Source: Pardosa pseudoannulata (Eukaryota; Arthropoda; Arachnida; Araneae; Lycosidae). Taken from it: a DNA stretch of 64,000 nucleotides. Position numbers and translations under genes: made by a program. The first letter of the stretch is position 1; every line of letters starts with the position of its first letter. Under the pieces are notes generated by a model. It was not told where the DNA came from and ran no database searches. It saw nothing but the letters and a program-made list of their open reading frames with translations. The stretch covers positions 49,340,095-49,404,094 of the forward strand of contig CM063510.1 of the NCBI GenBank assembly GCA_032207245.1, given 5' to 3'. This document shows, piece by piece, positions 11,298 through 23,763 of the stretch.

Positions 11298-11633
11298 AAT
11301 ATGATACATTTTTTAAGTTTTGTTTTCTTTTCAGTTAGATGGAACTTTCATATAAATATCAAATTAAAAATTCTGTGTTTTTGGTCAGCTACAAATTTTC
11401 TGGAAGTCCGTATTGGTAAGTCAGACTGACAGTCAGATATGCAGGTGTGTAACATCCTTCAACAATCCTTACCTTTCTATATAAGTGGAGAAGGATCGGA
11501 ATATAATTATAGGTCTTAGTCCTTTCTGGGCTAAAAAATGGGAAAAGAATATGGGATATAAATAAATGCATATTACTGATTAAAATTACTGATTTTACTG
11601 GTTAAAATTTTGAGACCATACATTTAAAGATCT
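11298..11633. other. AT-rich DNA, no feature
   Basis: Short spacer between two solo LTRs. Only small overlapping frames on both strands, without recognisable content. Confidence 0.5.
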
Positions 11634-12446
11634 GGTAACGAATTCTCAATACATTAAATTTCCAGATACAGACTCATTTACTATCGTGAGAAAAACCGGC
11701 ATAAGGTAAAAATAGAAAACGGGCTTTTTGTGAGCACTTGAACTGAGTTCATCTTTACCTAGTAAAGGACGTTGTTTCGAGCAGAATAGGATGCTGAATG
11801 AAGATTGTTAACAAGGAGGACCATCTTAATCATTCTGTCTGAGAAATTCATTAGGATGCTGGTGAAGTGTTTCTAGTGTTATTTTCAATGGCATCCCGAA
11901 GAAAGTCTCACACTACAGAAATCCTCTACATTGTAAGGGAAACAGCGATACTTCCCTACCTTGTTCACTGAAGGTTTATCCAGAGACATCGATTAATGAT
12001 CGGCTAGATTGCTCCCGATTACTGCAAACTCTCTTTGAAACCGGGCTTACACCTGTCTGTCTAGAGCAAGTCTACAAGCGGTTTCCTCAACACGTCATCA
12101 ACCAGATGTCCGATCAGCTGAGATGGAAATTTGCTGTTAGACACGACGATATAAAAAGACCGGCGTTCATGGCCCAGGGGGATTTTTTGACCGATCGAGT
12201 CTTCTGTGAAATCATCTGACGGCTGAGAGCGTCGAGGCGAGCGACTGAGAGTGTCCTCCCCTCCTTTTTTTCTCCAACCGATTAGGAAGCTGATTCTTGT
12301 AACGATCATCATTTCATTTGTAGGTATTCATCGTTTACACCTATCTTTATCATAACTTCAACATTAAGTTTTTAATAAAGATCTTTTGTCTTTACATAGG
12401 CCTCCGCTATCCTTTTTCCAGCTCAATTACAGCTCAAGACGCTACA
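11634..12446 (+). mobile_element. Solo LTR, family A, copy 2
   Basis: This is the inverted counterpart of 5869-6678. It has a TATA box (TATAAAAAG, 12150-12158) followed by AATAAA at 12374-12379, the order expected of U3-R-U5 on the plus strand. It ends GACGCTACA at 12446. The left end reads GGTAACG where copy 1 implies TGTAACG, and no matching flank duplication was found, so this copy looks older or slightly eroded. No internal retroelement genes lie between the two copies, so they are independent solo LTRs rather than the ends of one element. The minus-strand frame at 12061-12312 is inside the LTR. Confidence 0.75.
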
Positions 12447-14294
12447 ATAATGATAGTTTCGCTTAGAACATTAGATTATCTAAGACTCTCCAAATTAATT
12501 GCAAGACATAACGTAAAAACAACTTTCCGTAAAAGAAATTTTTAATTGCTTCAAACATATTTGCATTTCAGAAAATGCAATTGAATAAAGTAGTGATAAA
12601 ACATATTAATGCTGATTCCTTATTTTAAAATGTTTATAGAAACGACTTAAAAATACGCTAATAAATATTTTAGTACTAAAAATTTCAACTTACCACATTC
12701 ATAAATCATCAAAATCTGTCTTATGGATAAATATTATGTAAATTCATAACGATTAGTTAAGCTTATTTATAAATTCTCTACAACTTTCTTATAAAAAGAT
12801 TTTGTTTACTTTGCCAAGATAAAAAAAAAACTGTTTACCTACTTAAATCGGAAAATCAAATATCTTGACGTTCTTTCAAAAATACTTTTTTTTTTCTTTT
12901 TAGTAATTTGCAACTTTGGAAAATATATGATAACACTTTGATTTATTTTGAAAGAGATAAAAAGAAATACGAAATTTCTAACCAATTTTTAGATGCCGGA
13001 GAATGAATGAAACTTTAAATTACCAAAAAAGGAAGAATTTATTTCTGTTTACTCAAAAATGTTTGGAATCGTAGTTTGAAATAGAAAAATTTTAAGTTCT
13101 AGTACGAATACACAAAACATGAAAGCTTTCTTCTTCCCTGAAGGCATTTATATATATTTATATAAATGTACTTTTATTTTTTTACTCTTTTTCGAATCGA
13201 AAGCAAGCAATGTTATACAAAAACACTACATAAACAATTACAATGCAATTTCATTTTCTACTTTCTTTACACTGCCTGTCCTTTAGTACTGAAAAGTTTT
13301 CAATTTATCCGAAGTTAAATACTCGAGTGTTTGCGTTTGTTTTTAAAAACTACTTAAGCTTATAAAAATTTTTAGAGAATTTAAAATTGTTAAGGATGCT
13401 AAATACTTGAAATGTCCTTATTTAAATAGTTTTTTTTCTGTATTTTACTTTCAGTTAATACAGTTGGTGCAATTTTTAAAAACTCTTGAATATTAAAATA
13501 TTTTTGTTCCAAATCGCCTTAAAGCTACTTCTTAAAAACCTTAAATCCTTCAAAAAATATTTTTTTTGTAAAATTGAACTAATATTTATGTTTAAATATG
13601 ATTTGGTATCGTAAAAACATGCCGATAGTATTTTTGTTCTGTTATTCTGGGATAACTTTTATTTGTATAGATTTATAAGTAAGTAATTTTGAATTTTTGC
13701 ATAGAAGATATTCGCTCTACATGTCTGGCTTTAAATACCTTGAATTAGTTTTTCTTTCAATTTTTAAAACCACTGTACATTTGAGTAGTAAATCTTTTTA
13801 AGAGATTAGCATGGGTATTGTAAATAGTCTTTAAGTCAGGAAGTATTTTAAAATTTGCTTACGTGATGTTTTTATTAAAGACCTTTAAATAAAACTCTTA
13901 AAGTAATGCAAAGTTTTATGCTTATTTTCCCTGGGTAAATATACAAATCACTAAATCTTTTAATTGATAACATTGACAAAAAGTGCTTAAAAATGACTAT
14001 AATAGTCCAGCTCTATTGAGATCTATATCAACAATCTCTATCGATACCTAATTCATCATGATTTTGTAATCAAAGCTCGTCTGATACCTACATAATTTGG
14101 TTCATTACAGTTTGTGTATATAAAGGCATAAAAGACAACAATATATTTATGAATTATTGTATTAATTTGTTCTCATGGGATCAAAGCTATTTCTACCAGA
14201 AATTTGAAACAAATCTATTTTTGAATATTTATACACTTATTGAACATGAGTACACTTAATGAAATATGTAATGACCATAACAAACACTATTTCT
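12447..14294. other. AT-rich desert
   Basis: Nearly 1.9 kb with no repeat, gene or GC-rich patch recognised. Long T runs occur at about 12885-12900. Confidence 0.6.
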
Positions 14295-14491
14295 TCATTC
14301 TATTCAGCCGAACGATGGCGAATGGTAGAGCGCTGCTCTTCGGAATCGGAGCTCGCGGGTTCGAATCCCGTTGCTGGCATGGATGTTTGTATTCGTTCGG
14401 AATCGGCTTTAAACTGTGTAGGTTCCGGTCTCATTAGCCCTCGTGTGCAAAGCCGTAGACCGTAGCGCTCCAAACCAAATCATTCTATTCA
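14295..14491 (+). mobile_element. tRNA-derived SINE (family 1), best-preserved copy
   Basis: The element at 14307-14479 has a tRNA-like head starting GCCGAACG with A box TGGCGAATGGT and a perfect B box GGTTCGAATCC, then the family body and a CAAACCAAA end. Perfect 12-bp direct repeats (tcattctattca) at 14295-14306 and 14480-14491 define both ends. The intact internal RNA polymerase III promoter makes it the most plausible transcribed copy here. The two overlapping frames at 14240-14465 are artefacts of the SINE. Confidence 0.95.
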
Positions 14492-14600
14492 TTTTTTAGT
14501 AGGTTCCGGTTTAATACTAGTATTTATGTGTGTATTTATATATGAAATGTTATTCTTTTATTTCTCCAATTTTACATTATAGATAAATAGCATATTCAAT

Positions 14601-14828
14601 CTATTTGTAATCAATTTTAGTTCTGTCTGTAATCCTAAATTTAGCATCTCCTGTTTTATTGTAAAGATTGTTAGAATACATTGTAAAATCATTAATTATT
14701 ATATATGAAACAAAAGTTTTTAATAATTGTTGTATTAAATTGTTAAGGGTTATATTGTTTAAAATTGTGTACAGTATATGTAAATAACTAGTACGTTGCT
14801 GAGTTAACACTAATATTAAGTAACTCAC
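14601..14828. other. AT-rich DNA between SINE and solo LTR
   Basis: A 75-codon minus-strand frame lies here, rich in I, L, N and T. It shows no domain and is probably chance. Confidence 0.4.
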
Positions 14829-14865
14829 TTATGGAAACTTTTTCTCAAAGCATCTGCGTTTATAT

Positions 14866-15495
14866 ATGTTGTGACGTCACTACACCCCATTAAATTCATA
14901 AAGAGGTTTTGTTAAAGCCCATGCCAAAGCGACTTTCTGACTGGGTTTTTGACACTACACTACAAAGGGTTTTCGGTTCGACCACGCCTTGAGATGTCCG
15001 AGTGATTGGAAGGTCGGACTAGATGTCGAAATGTCAGACTGTGAGGTGCCAACGAATGAACAAATGATACGCTACCAGGACGGCGACGCGGGAAGTAAAA
15101 GCCCATGGGAAGAGGCGAAAGGTGATGTCAGGTGGCGCGAGTTTTTCGAAGAAAAGAGTTCCTAGAGGAGAACGAATGGAGGTTCGACTTGTGGCGGTTG
15201 GTTATTTTATAGAGCTTTTCTCCAATTTTGTGCGAAACTCAAGGAAATCAAGTTGTAACCCTGTACAACGGTATCAGTCGGCACCTGTCATCAGATTGTT
15301 TTTTTAGGTTCGCCTTCAACCTGGAACATTTAGGTCTGCAACAGCTCACCTGAGCCCTGGGATTTCCATTCGGTAAATTTGTGAATAACTCTATTTTAAT
15401 CAAGATTAAACGTTGTTATTGATCTAAGTTGTACGTCATGTCATAACCACTTCGACACCCACACGCTACCCGAGGATCCCGTGACGTTACAATGT
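14866..15495. mobile_element. Solo LTR, family C, with ATGT target duplication
   Basis: The element at 14870-15491 (622 bp) starts TGTGACGTCAC and ends GTGACGTTACA, an 11-bp terminal inverted repeat with one mismatch and canonical TG...CA ends. Four-base flanks ATGT (14866-14869, 15492-15495) are identical, as expected of retroviral-type integration and common in Ty3/gypsy elements. The block is clearly GC-richer than its surroundings. TATAAAAT reads on the minus strand at 15204-15211 and an ATTAAA on the plus strand near 15405, so orientation is unresolved. The 61-codon frame at 15122-15307 is internal and not a gene. Confidence 0.82.
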
Positions 15496-15534
15496 ATATA
15501 TACTTAGCAGTATAGGTTATTTATATACTTATAT

Positions 15535-15737
15535 AAACTGAAAAGGGCCGAACGATGGCCGAATGGTTAGGGTGCTGGCCTTCGGAACCGGAGTTCGTGG
15601 TTCGAGTCCCACTGGGGCATGGATGTTCGTAGCCGTTCGGAATCGGCTTTAAGTAGTAGGTCCTGGTCTCATTAGCCCTCGTGTTGCAAAAAGTAGACAG
15701 TAGCGCTCCAAACCAATAACCAATAAAACTGAAGAGG
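15535..15737 (+). mobile_element. tRNA-derived SINE (family 1)
   Basis: The element at 15547-15725 has A box TGGCCGAATGGT, B box GGTTCGAGTCC, the family body and a tail in which AACCAAT is repeated. Flanks aaactgaaaagg (15535-15546) and aaactgaagagg (15726-15737) are a 12-bp target duplication with one mismatch. It lies 50 bp right of the family C solo LTR. Confidence 0.93.
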
Positions 15738-16505
15738 ACTTATAGGGATAGTTGAATCTCCTATTATTGAAGTTATCCCTAACTGGATAAATGATTCATT
15801 AGGTTTAGGGGAAAAGTAAAACATAGCGCTTGAAACAAACAAACCAAACTGGCTAAATTACAAATAAAATTATTAGGCTCCAATGCAACAGCAGTTGTCT
15901 CTAAAAAGTTAAAACTAAACCACATTTATGTAATTTTTTATTAAGAATTTTAAATGTAAAAGAAAAAAAAATTTATTGATATTATAGCTGTTTACATGAA
16001 AAGAATAGTAGTTGCATTTCTATTTGCTCTCTATTCCGGTTTTAAATATATTCCTGAAAGTAAGAAACTCTGAATAAAAAAGTGAGGTTAAAGCATGCAA
16101 AGAAGTTAGTTTTTTTTTTCCTGAGCAATTTACTTTAAGATAAGAATTCAAAGTACATTATCTTGCATAAGATCATTACTTTTCAAATGAGAAACTCTAA
16201 ATTGCTAAAGTTAATTTATCCCGTAAATAAAAGAATGCTGTTTATCAACTACATTATTTAAAAAGAAAAAAAAATCTAAATTCTTAAACAAGGAAAAAGT
16301 TTCGCAAGAAAAAAGTTTAACATTTAAATTAAGATTACTTTCATAATTAGAAAGCTATTACTTTGACAGCATAACATCATTATATTGTTTAAATTTCAAC
16401 ACACGTTTTCACCTAATTATTCAGCATAAATATATAGCTCTAAAATAATGTGGTGGAGTATCCATGTTCGATTTTAGTAAAATTTACACAACAAATATTT
16501 TCAAC
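15738..16505. other. AT-rich DNA, no feature
   Basis: No gene or repeat recognised. Confidence 0.55.
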
Positions 16506-16543
16506 ATTTATACACTGAGGTATCATTTATACACTGAGGTATG
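16506..16543 (+). repeat. Two 19-bp tandem units
   Basis: The unit atttatacactgaggtat(c/g) occurs twice in direct succession. It looks faintly like a Tc1 end but has no partner element. Confidence 0.85.
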
Positions 16544-16885
16544 AAGTTTTAGTTATTACTAATAAATAACAAGAATAATCAAGATATTTGTACTGGACTC
16601 AAAATATTCGATTTCGCCATGAAATGTGGTTTTAAACTAGAAACTGTTGCTCTCTTTAGTTTCAAGAAGTCATGGAGTGAAGTATGGTTGGTATAAATAT
16701 TCGCATCTGATATGAAATGGTGGTTTTGAAAGATTAATTAGCTCTGGGATAGATGCATTACTTTGGATCATGATTATGTAAAAATATTGTGGAAAGTAAA
16801 TTTTATTTGTTAATCTTATCGTAATTATTTTTAGCAATAATAAAAGTGTATTATGATTCTCTAACACAGACACACACATAGACAC

Positions 16886-16894
16886 ATATATATG

Positions 16895-16975
<81 letters not shown>
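16886..16975. repeat. (AT)n microsatellite
   Basis: AT run led in by short CA and TGTA variants. It is the first of three arrays in a 1.5-kb cluster. The alternating Ile-Tyr frame across it is an artefact. Confidence 0.95.
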
Positions 16976-18374
<1,399 letters not shown>

Positions 18375-20575
18375 TAATGTTAAATATGCACATATATAAA
18401 TAACATTAATGTTTAAGAATTAAGGTACGCGTGGAAAAAGCAACGAATTCAGCTTACGATGATTCTTTGTGTTAGAGAATTTCTCGTACAATAGAGAAAA
18501 TACTTCAAACTATATTGATATATGGTTAAATGTGATAAATACATTCATCTGTTAATTGTTTTTTTTTTACTATAAACTGAATAATACGTTTGAAAAAATA
18601 TCATAAACTGAATTCATCGTTTTTTAAATGCCTAAAAAAAGTTCACGTGTGTTTGGAGGGATCTTCTTCGATGAATAAATAAGTATAAATGATTAAATAT
18701 AAGTTTAATTCCTTACTTAGTTAATGTTCTAATTTTAATGAAAAATAAATGGGTTGGATGGGTTTCATTTTTCGTATATAACTAATAATTACACAAATTG
18801 AAACATGGGAATTCCACATACATGCCTTATTTTCAACTCTACTTTAGGGGAAGCGAGGCGGTCAGAATGGGTTATATCTATGACTACACGTAAAATGCAT
18901 CAGTGTATTAAGCATACATTAGTAAAGTATTACGCTAATAATCTAATGCTGTTCGGGTATATAGCAAACAGATGAAGCTAAACAGAAATTAATTATTGAT
19001 CCCTTTCCAGCTAAAATTATCTAAAGTCGAGGATGTGTTGGTTAAGTAATATAATATGTCATTTCCGATTAGGAATCAATATCAATTAAAAAAGTATAAG
19101 GGTTAATTTCAAATCTTTATTAATGTTTAATTTTTGTAGTTATAATGATATAAATATAGTGCAAAGTTTCCAAAATTAGTATAAGCTAACCCATTAATGT
19201 CTGAATTATTATTTCTGCTAAATATAATGATAAACATTAATAAAGCTAAGTTAATATGCACTGCACAAAGAAAAACAAATATGAATTTAAAATGACTTCC
19301 AATATCACAAACCGCTCTGATTAGTAATCAGTTGCCAAATGACACAATTTGTTAAAAAGTTTTCACGAAAAGAAGTCTATTTGGTTTCACATGTAAGTAC
19401 AGTACAGTGAAGTGTAGTTTTATAGCATATAAAATATTTTCAATGATATTAATTGATATACCAGCAAAAAAAAACTTTTTAGCGAGGCTCCAATAATTAT
19501 AAAATACCAACGCAAAAGACATGACTTCAAATAATAGCACATACTCGAAAATTTGGTAGACTCTTTGAACGAATGCTAACTACTTTCTCTGAAAACGAAA
19601 TTAAGAAAAATAAAAAGTTCTACAAACTGTGTTTCCTTAAAAGATACACTTGAAATTAATGGGCAAATATTCCATGCATTGATTTATTTTCTTACGAAAT
19701 TCTCTTTCTAAAAGCACACTTAATAACTTCTATTTGGAAGTTAAATCCAATATTAAATCTAATACAGATACTTTTACAATCTATTATATTTTTATTTTTA
19801 CAGTTCTCAAATAGGTTGTATAAAATGTTCATAAATCTGAAAGTTTTCAATTATTCTTTTAAAAAAATAAAATTATCCTAAAAGAATCTATTTTTATTTG
19901 GAATGGTGTATTTTACTTCGCATTGTAAAAAATATGTTTGATGGGTTAAATAACAAATACGATAATTTCATCCTATTCTTTTGTGTTAAATATCATACTC
20001 ATAACGTAAAAATCTCCATAACATATGATCTAACTTAATTAGTAGTTCGTTTATTAGAATGAATTTTGTGTAAATTTATGAATCTCTTAAATCTTTTACA
20101 TTAATAAGATAAACGTGTTAAGAAATGGCTGTACAGTTAATGCTATTTTGTAAAGTAAGATGATTAAGCAGTTTGAAATACACCAAAATCTAATGTTAAA
20201 ATTAATTTGATAGACTATTAATAATTAATATAATCTTCAGACTTCTTCACATATATTAAACCCAGTTGTGTGATTGTGGACAATATTAATATATCTAGGG
20301 TATGTACTAGAAAAGAAGTTCATATTTGTGATGGAAACTAAAAATGATCGATTAATGCTAAGATTAACATTTGCCTCTGCACTAACACATTTTCACGGTA
20401 TAACCGTACTTCTCAGTCGTTTCCCAATATATAAAATTTAATTTAATTTCAATTACCAGATTTAATCCAGATAATGTGTATATTATTTGACATAATATGG
20501 CTTTTCAAATCAAGCATCTCCCTCATGTTCGTTAGTTTGATGGCATCTACCAACTGCTGCTGTTTAATTTCTTCA
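18375..20575. other. AT-rich desert
   Basis: About 2.2 kb without a recognisable gene or repeat. A slightly GC-richer patch lies at about 18845-18890. Confidence 0.55.
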
Positions 20576-20579
20576 GTAG

Positions 20580-20732
20580 TTTGCTCATTAAGTTAGTAGC
20601 TCGATGAGATATAGTTGCTAGTATTGATGCTCGTAGCCGATCGGAATTGGTTCAAAATAGTAGGTCTCGGTATCATTAGTTCTCGTACAGAAAAAAAGTA
20701 GACTGTAGCAGTCCAGACAAAATCAAACCCAT
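20580..20732 (+). mobile_element. tRNA-derived SINE (family 1), relic
   Basis: The tRNA-like head is decayed, but the body is recognisable: GATGCTCGTAGCCGATCGG, then AGTAGGTCTCGGTATCATTAG and AAAAAGTAGACTGTAGCAG. No flank duplication was found. Confidence 0.75.
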
Positions 20733-20944
20733 CTCATATATTTTCTTAGTACTAATGCTGTTCATTTCGGAAATTTAGTAAATTTCAATGAAAAAAAAAT
20801 TTCTAGTTTTTGGAACACAGGAAATACAGCTGCTAGGAGATATAGTTACCTAGGACTAGATCGAGTTAGAGGATTACATTCGTTTTTGTTGTTTGGTTCG
20901 TCTAGTCCTGAAGAACTTTCTTATGTACTAGAAGTAAATTTAAG

Positions 20945-21037
20945 ATAGTGGGCTTTCGGAACCGGTCTCTGTTTATTCGAATCTTTCTGGTGTCACAGAT
21001 GTTAGTTGCTATCCGTAATCAGCGTAGCAGGTCCCCA
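20945..21037 (+). mobile_element. tRNA-derived SINE (family 1), fragment
   Basis: Fragment retaining CTTCGGAACCGG of the head, a B-box-like remnant TATTCGAATCTT and part of the body. The 3' third is missing. It lies about 200 bp after the previous relic. Confidence 0.6.
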
Positions 21038-21039
21038 GA

Positions 21040-22495
21040 TATACTTAGCAATTCCATTTTGAGAACCTGACCATGGGGCTCAAATCCCAAAATATTATTA
21101 GTAATATTTGGACTCACGTTTTAAGTTTATTATAAATCGTGATTGGCTAATACATCCCGATATCTGGGCCGATACTGGGTAAGTAGACATTTCTAGTTAA
21201 GAGCTCAATTTTTAATTAAAAAAGTTTTAATAAATTATGCATAATATAAAAATCTACTGTTTTTGATAAGTAGATTTTGGTTTAAGTCATATTGAGAAGC
21301 AAACGAATACAAATTGAAAGCACTTCTACTTGTTTCAAAAAACAAAATTAATGAAAGATAATTATGTCATGAAAAACAGTTGCAATTGAATCTATTCTGT
21401 TTAAGATATATAGGTCTTATTTAAGCCTAAAATTTTATTTTTTAAGTTTTGTAAATGTATGTAAAAAAATATACTAAATATAGCAGAAGATTCTAACAGT
21501 TAAATATGTGTGACAGAACTTAAAAAAGCAATTTAGAAGTATTTTGAGAAACTAAACAGTACTTAAAGTTCAGTCTTGTTTTGTGCTTCTAACATATGCA
21601 GATGTTTGTGGGGAATTAAATATCACTAGTTATATTCCAAGCTTCTTTAGTTTCGCTTTAAATTCAAAAATTTAACATCACGTTGTGCAGCAAAAGTACT
21701 TAAATATTTACAAGCAGTAGCTGTCTTACACCGAAGAAACTGCTAACTCTGGGCATGTGAAATATACTTAAAGTTCTGTTCATTCCTTTTGTTTTTATTC
21801 CTCCTTTGGATTTCTTTGTTAAACTTTCAGTTGTATTCATGCATTTTAAATATTTTGTACTTTTTAATATTATGTAAAACGAGTTATTTTTTGTAATAGT
21901 TAACATATTTTATGCTGTATCACGTATTGACGTTTGCTATGTAAATGACTATTATAAATATATCTATGATTCAAATTGTTGGAATAACAGTTTACCCTGC
22001 GTCTCTAAAAATATAGTATAGATATTTTTTTAAAATTAATATGTACTAAGGTATACATTAAAGTATTTCTAGTATGCATGTAATCATAATATAACTTGTA
22101 CACATGTTAAATTATTTTTTTGCTATTCAATTAAACTTTATTTCAATTGCGATACTGGCAATTATTTGATTGTTTGAACTGCGATACTTTATACCCATTA
22201 ATTATTCAATATAACACAATTGTTTAAAATGTTCGGTCTTAAAAGCAGTTACCCGCAGACTTCTTTCTGCTCATGACTTAACCTTCCTTATCTATATATT
22301 GCAAGAAAATTCTTAAAATGACAGTTTTAGGATTTGTTTTATAACTTTTCCTCACGTACTATAAGGCAAAATATGAGAAGATACTGGAGGCTATCGTAAA
22401 CAGACAAAAATCACCGGGATAAAAAAAAGGAAGAGACAAACCACGTGGTAAAAAGAAAACTGGTTCAATGCATCAGTAGATTCTACGATATTTTG
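21040..22495. other. AT-rich DNA, no feature
   Basis: No gene recognised. The minus-strand frame at 21700-21906 has no domain. Confidence 0.5.
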
Positions 22496-22499
22496 TAAT

Positions 22500-22695
22500 T
22501 TAATCCCCCCATTACCCTCCCTTACGAATGGAAGCTTGAAAAACCATATCTTTTTAACCCCCTATGTGGATAAAACAAGTGTTGTAAAATTCAATTGCAA
22601 TAGTAGATCCAGAGATTTTAAGATATTTTTAAAATTTAACATTCATCCCGTAACCCCCTCTCACTTACGAATGTAATTTTGAAACCCTTTTCTTA
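22500..22695 (+). repeat. Diverged direct repeat upstream of a Tc1 copy
   Basis: A phrase of the form 'cccccattaccctcccttacgaatg...' at about 22504 reappears at about 22645 as 'cccgtaaccccctctcacttacgaatg...'. Both are followed by a 'ttgaaa-cc-t-tctt' run. This may be the 5' untranslated part of the Tc1 element that follows. Confidence 0.55.
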
Positions 22696-22730
22696 GTGAG
22701 CGCCTACTCTAGTAAAAAAAAAAAGGAAGC

Positions 22731-23763
22731 ATGCAAAATTCTATTTCAATCGGTTCTGTGAATCCATCTCTAGTCGGTGCACCAGAGATGGGACATAGCA
22801 TATCCGAGGTAGCGATGAAATTTCGATTTTCTCTCATGACCATTTCACGAGTGTACCGTGAATATCGGGAATTCGGTAAAACAACGAATCTCCACTATCA
22901 CTGGGACTGTGAAAAGGTTCGTGCAAGAACAGGAACAACTACGACTGGGGAGAATCATTAAACGTAGAAAAAGTGCAACCCTTCCTCAAATTGCTGAACA
23001 TTGCAATGTTGGCCATCAACAAGTGCCAGCGTACGAACCATTCAAAGAAACATCATCAATATGGGCTTTCGGAGCTGAAGGCCTAGTTGTGTACCATTGA
23101 TGACGAGCTTTACGCCTCTGCTGGGTCCTTCATCCCCGACATTGATTTGTGGATGATTAGAAACATGTTGCCTGGTTTGACGAGTCTCGTTTCAAATTGT
23201 ATCGAGCGGATGGATGTATACGGGTATGCAGACAACCTCATGAATCCATGGACTCTGTAAGTCAATAGGGTACTGTTGGAGCTGGTGGAGACTTTGTGAT
23301 GATATGAGGTGCATGCATTTAAAGTTATAAGGACCCCTGATATATCTAGATATGACTCTGATATGTGACAGGCACGTAAGTATCCTGTCCGATAACATGA
23401 ACCTATTCATGTCCATTGTGCATTTCAATGGATTTGGGGAATTCCAGCAGGACAATGATTCATCCCACAGGGAACACTCTCGGTCTTTAACCACTTCCGC
23501 AGCCCACCAAAATCCCCCCAGACATTAACACTATTGATCATATCTGTGATACCTTGCAACATACTGTTCAGAAGAGATCTCCATCACCTCGTAAAGTTAG
23601 GGATGGACAGCTCTGTAGGATTCATGGTGTCAGTTACCTAGAACACTAATTCAGACACTTATCGAGTCCATGCTGCGTCGTGTTGAGGCAATTCTGTGTG
23701 CTTGCTGGGCCCCTACAGGATATTAAGCTTGTGTACCAGCTTTTTTGTCACTTCAGTGTATAT
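22731..23763 (+). pseudogene. Tc1-like transposase pseudogene, near full length
   Basis: Translation in shifting frames follows a Tc1-type transposase. The N-terminal helix-turn-helix appears as MGHSISEVAMKF...TISRVYREY from about 22788. After a frameshift near 22905 comes LGRIIKRRKSATLPQIAEH. Another shift leads to VAWFDESRFKLYRADG, with the first catalytic Asp, near 23175. FQQDND, with the second Asp, lies near 23445. The Glu-bearing motif reads IDHICD near 23535, so the Glu has become Asp. Several stops and shifts break the frame. The right terminus TTTTTGTCACTTCAGTGTATA (23742-23762) matches the other Tc1 copy. No left inverted repeat was found. The minus-strand frame at 23192-23494 is a shadow. 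Confidence 0.9.

Noticed and set aside
5869..12446. A single LTR retrotransposon with both ends at 5869 and 12446
   Set aside because: The two LTRs are in opposite orientation, and the interior has no gag, protease, reverse transcriptase or integrase sequence.
14240..14465. Two overlapping plus-strand frames, and a tRNA-gene-like cloverleaf at 14307-14380
   Set aside because: The tRNA-like head continues directly into the SINE body, and the whole unit is bounded by a target duplication. It is a SINE, not a tRNA gene, and the frames are by-products.
16506..16543. Tc1-like terminal repeat (tacactgaggtat)
   Set aside because: It is a 19-bp tandem duplication with only partial resemblance to the Tc1 end, no transposase relic nearby and no partner terminus.
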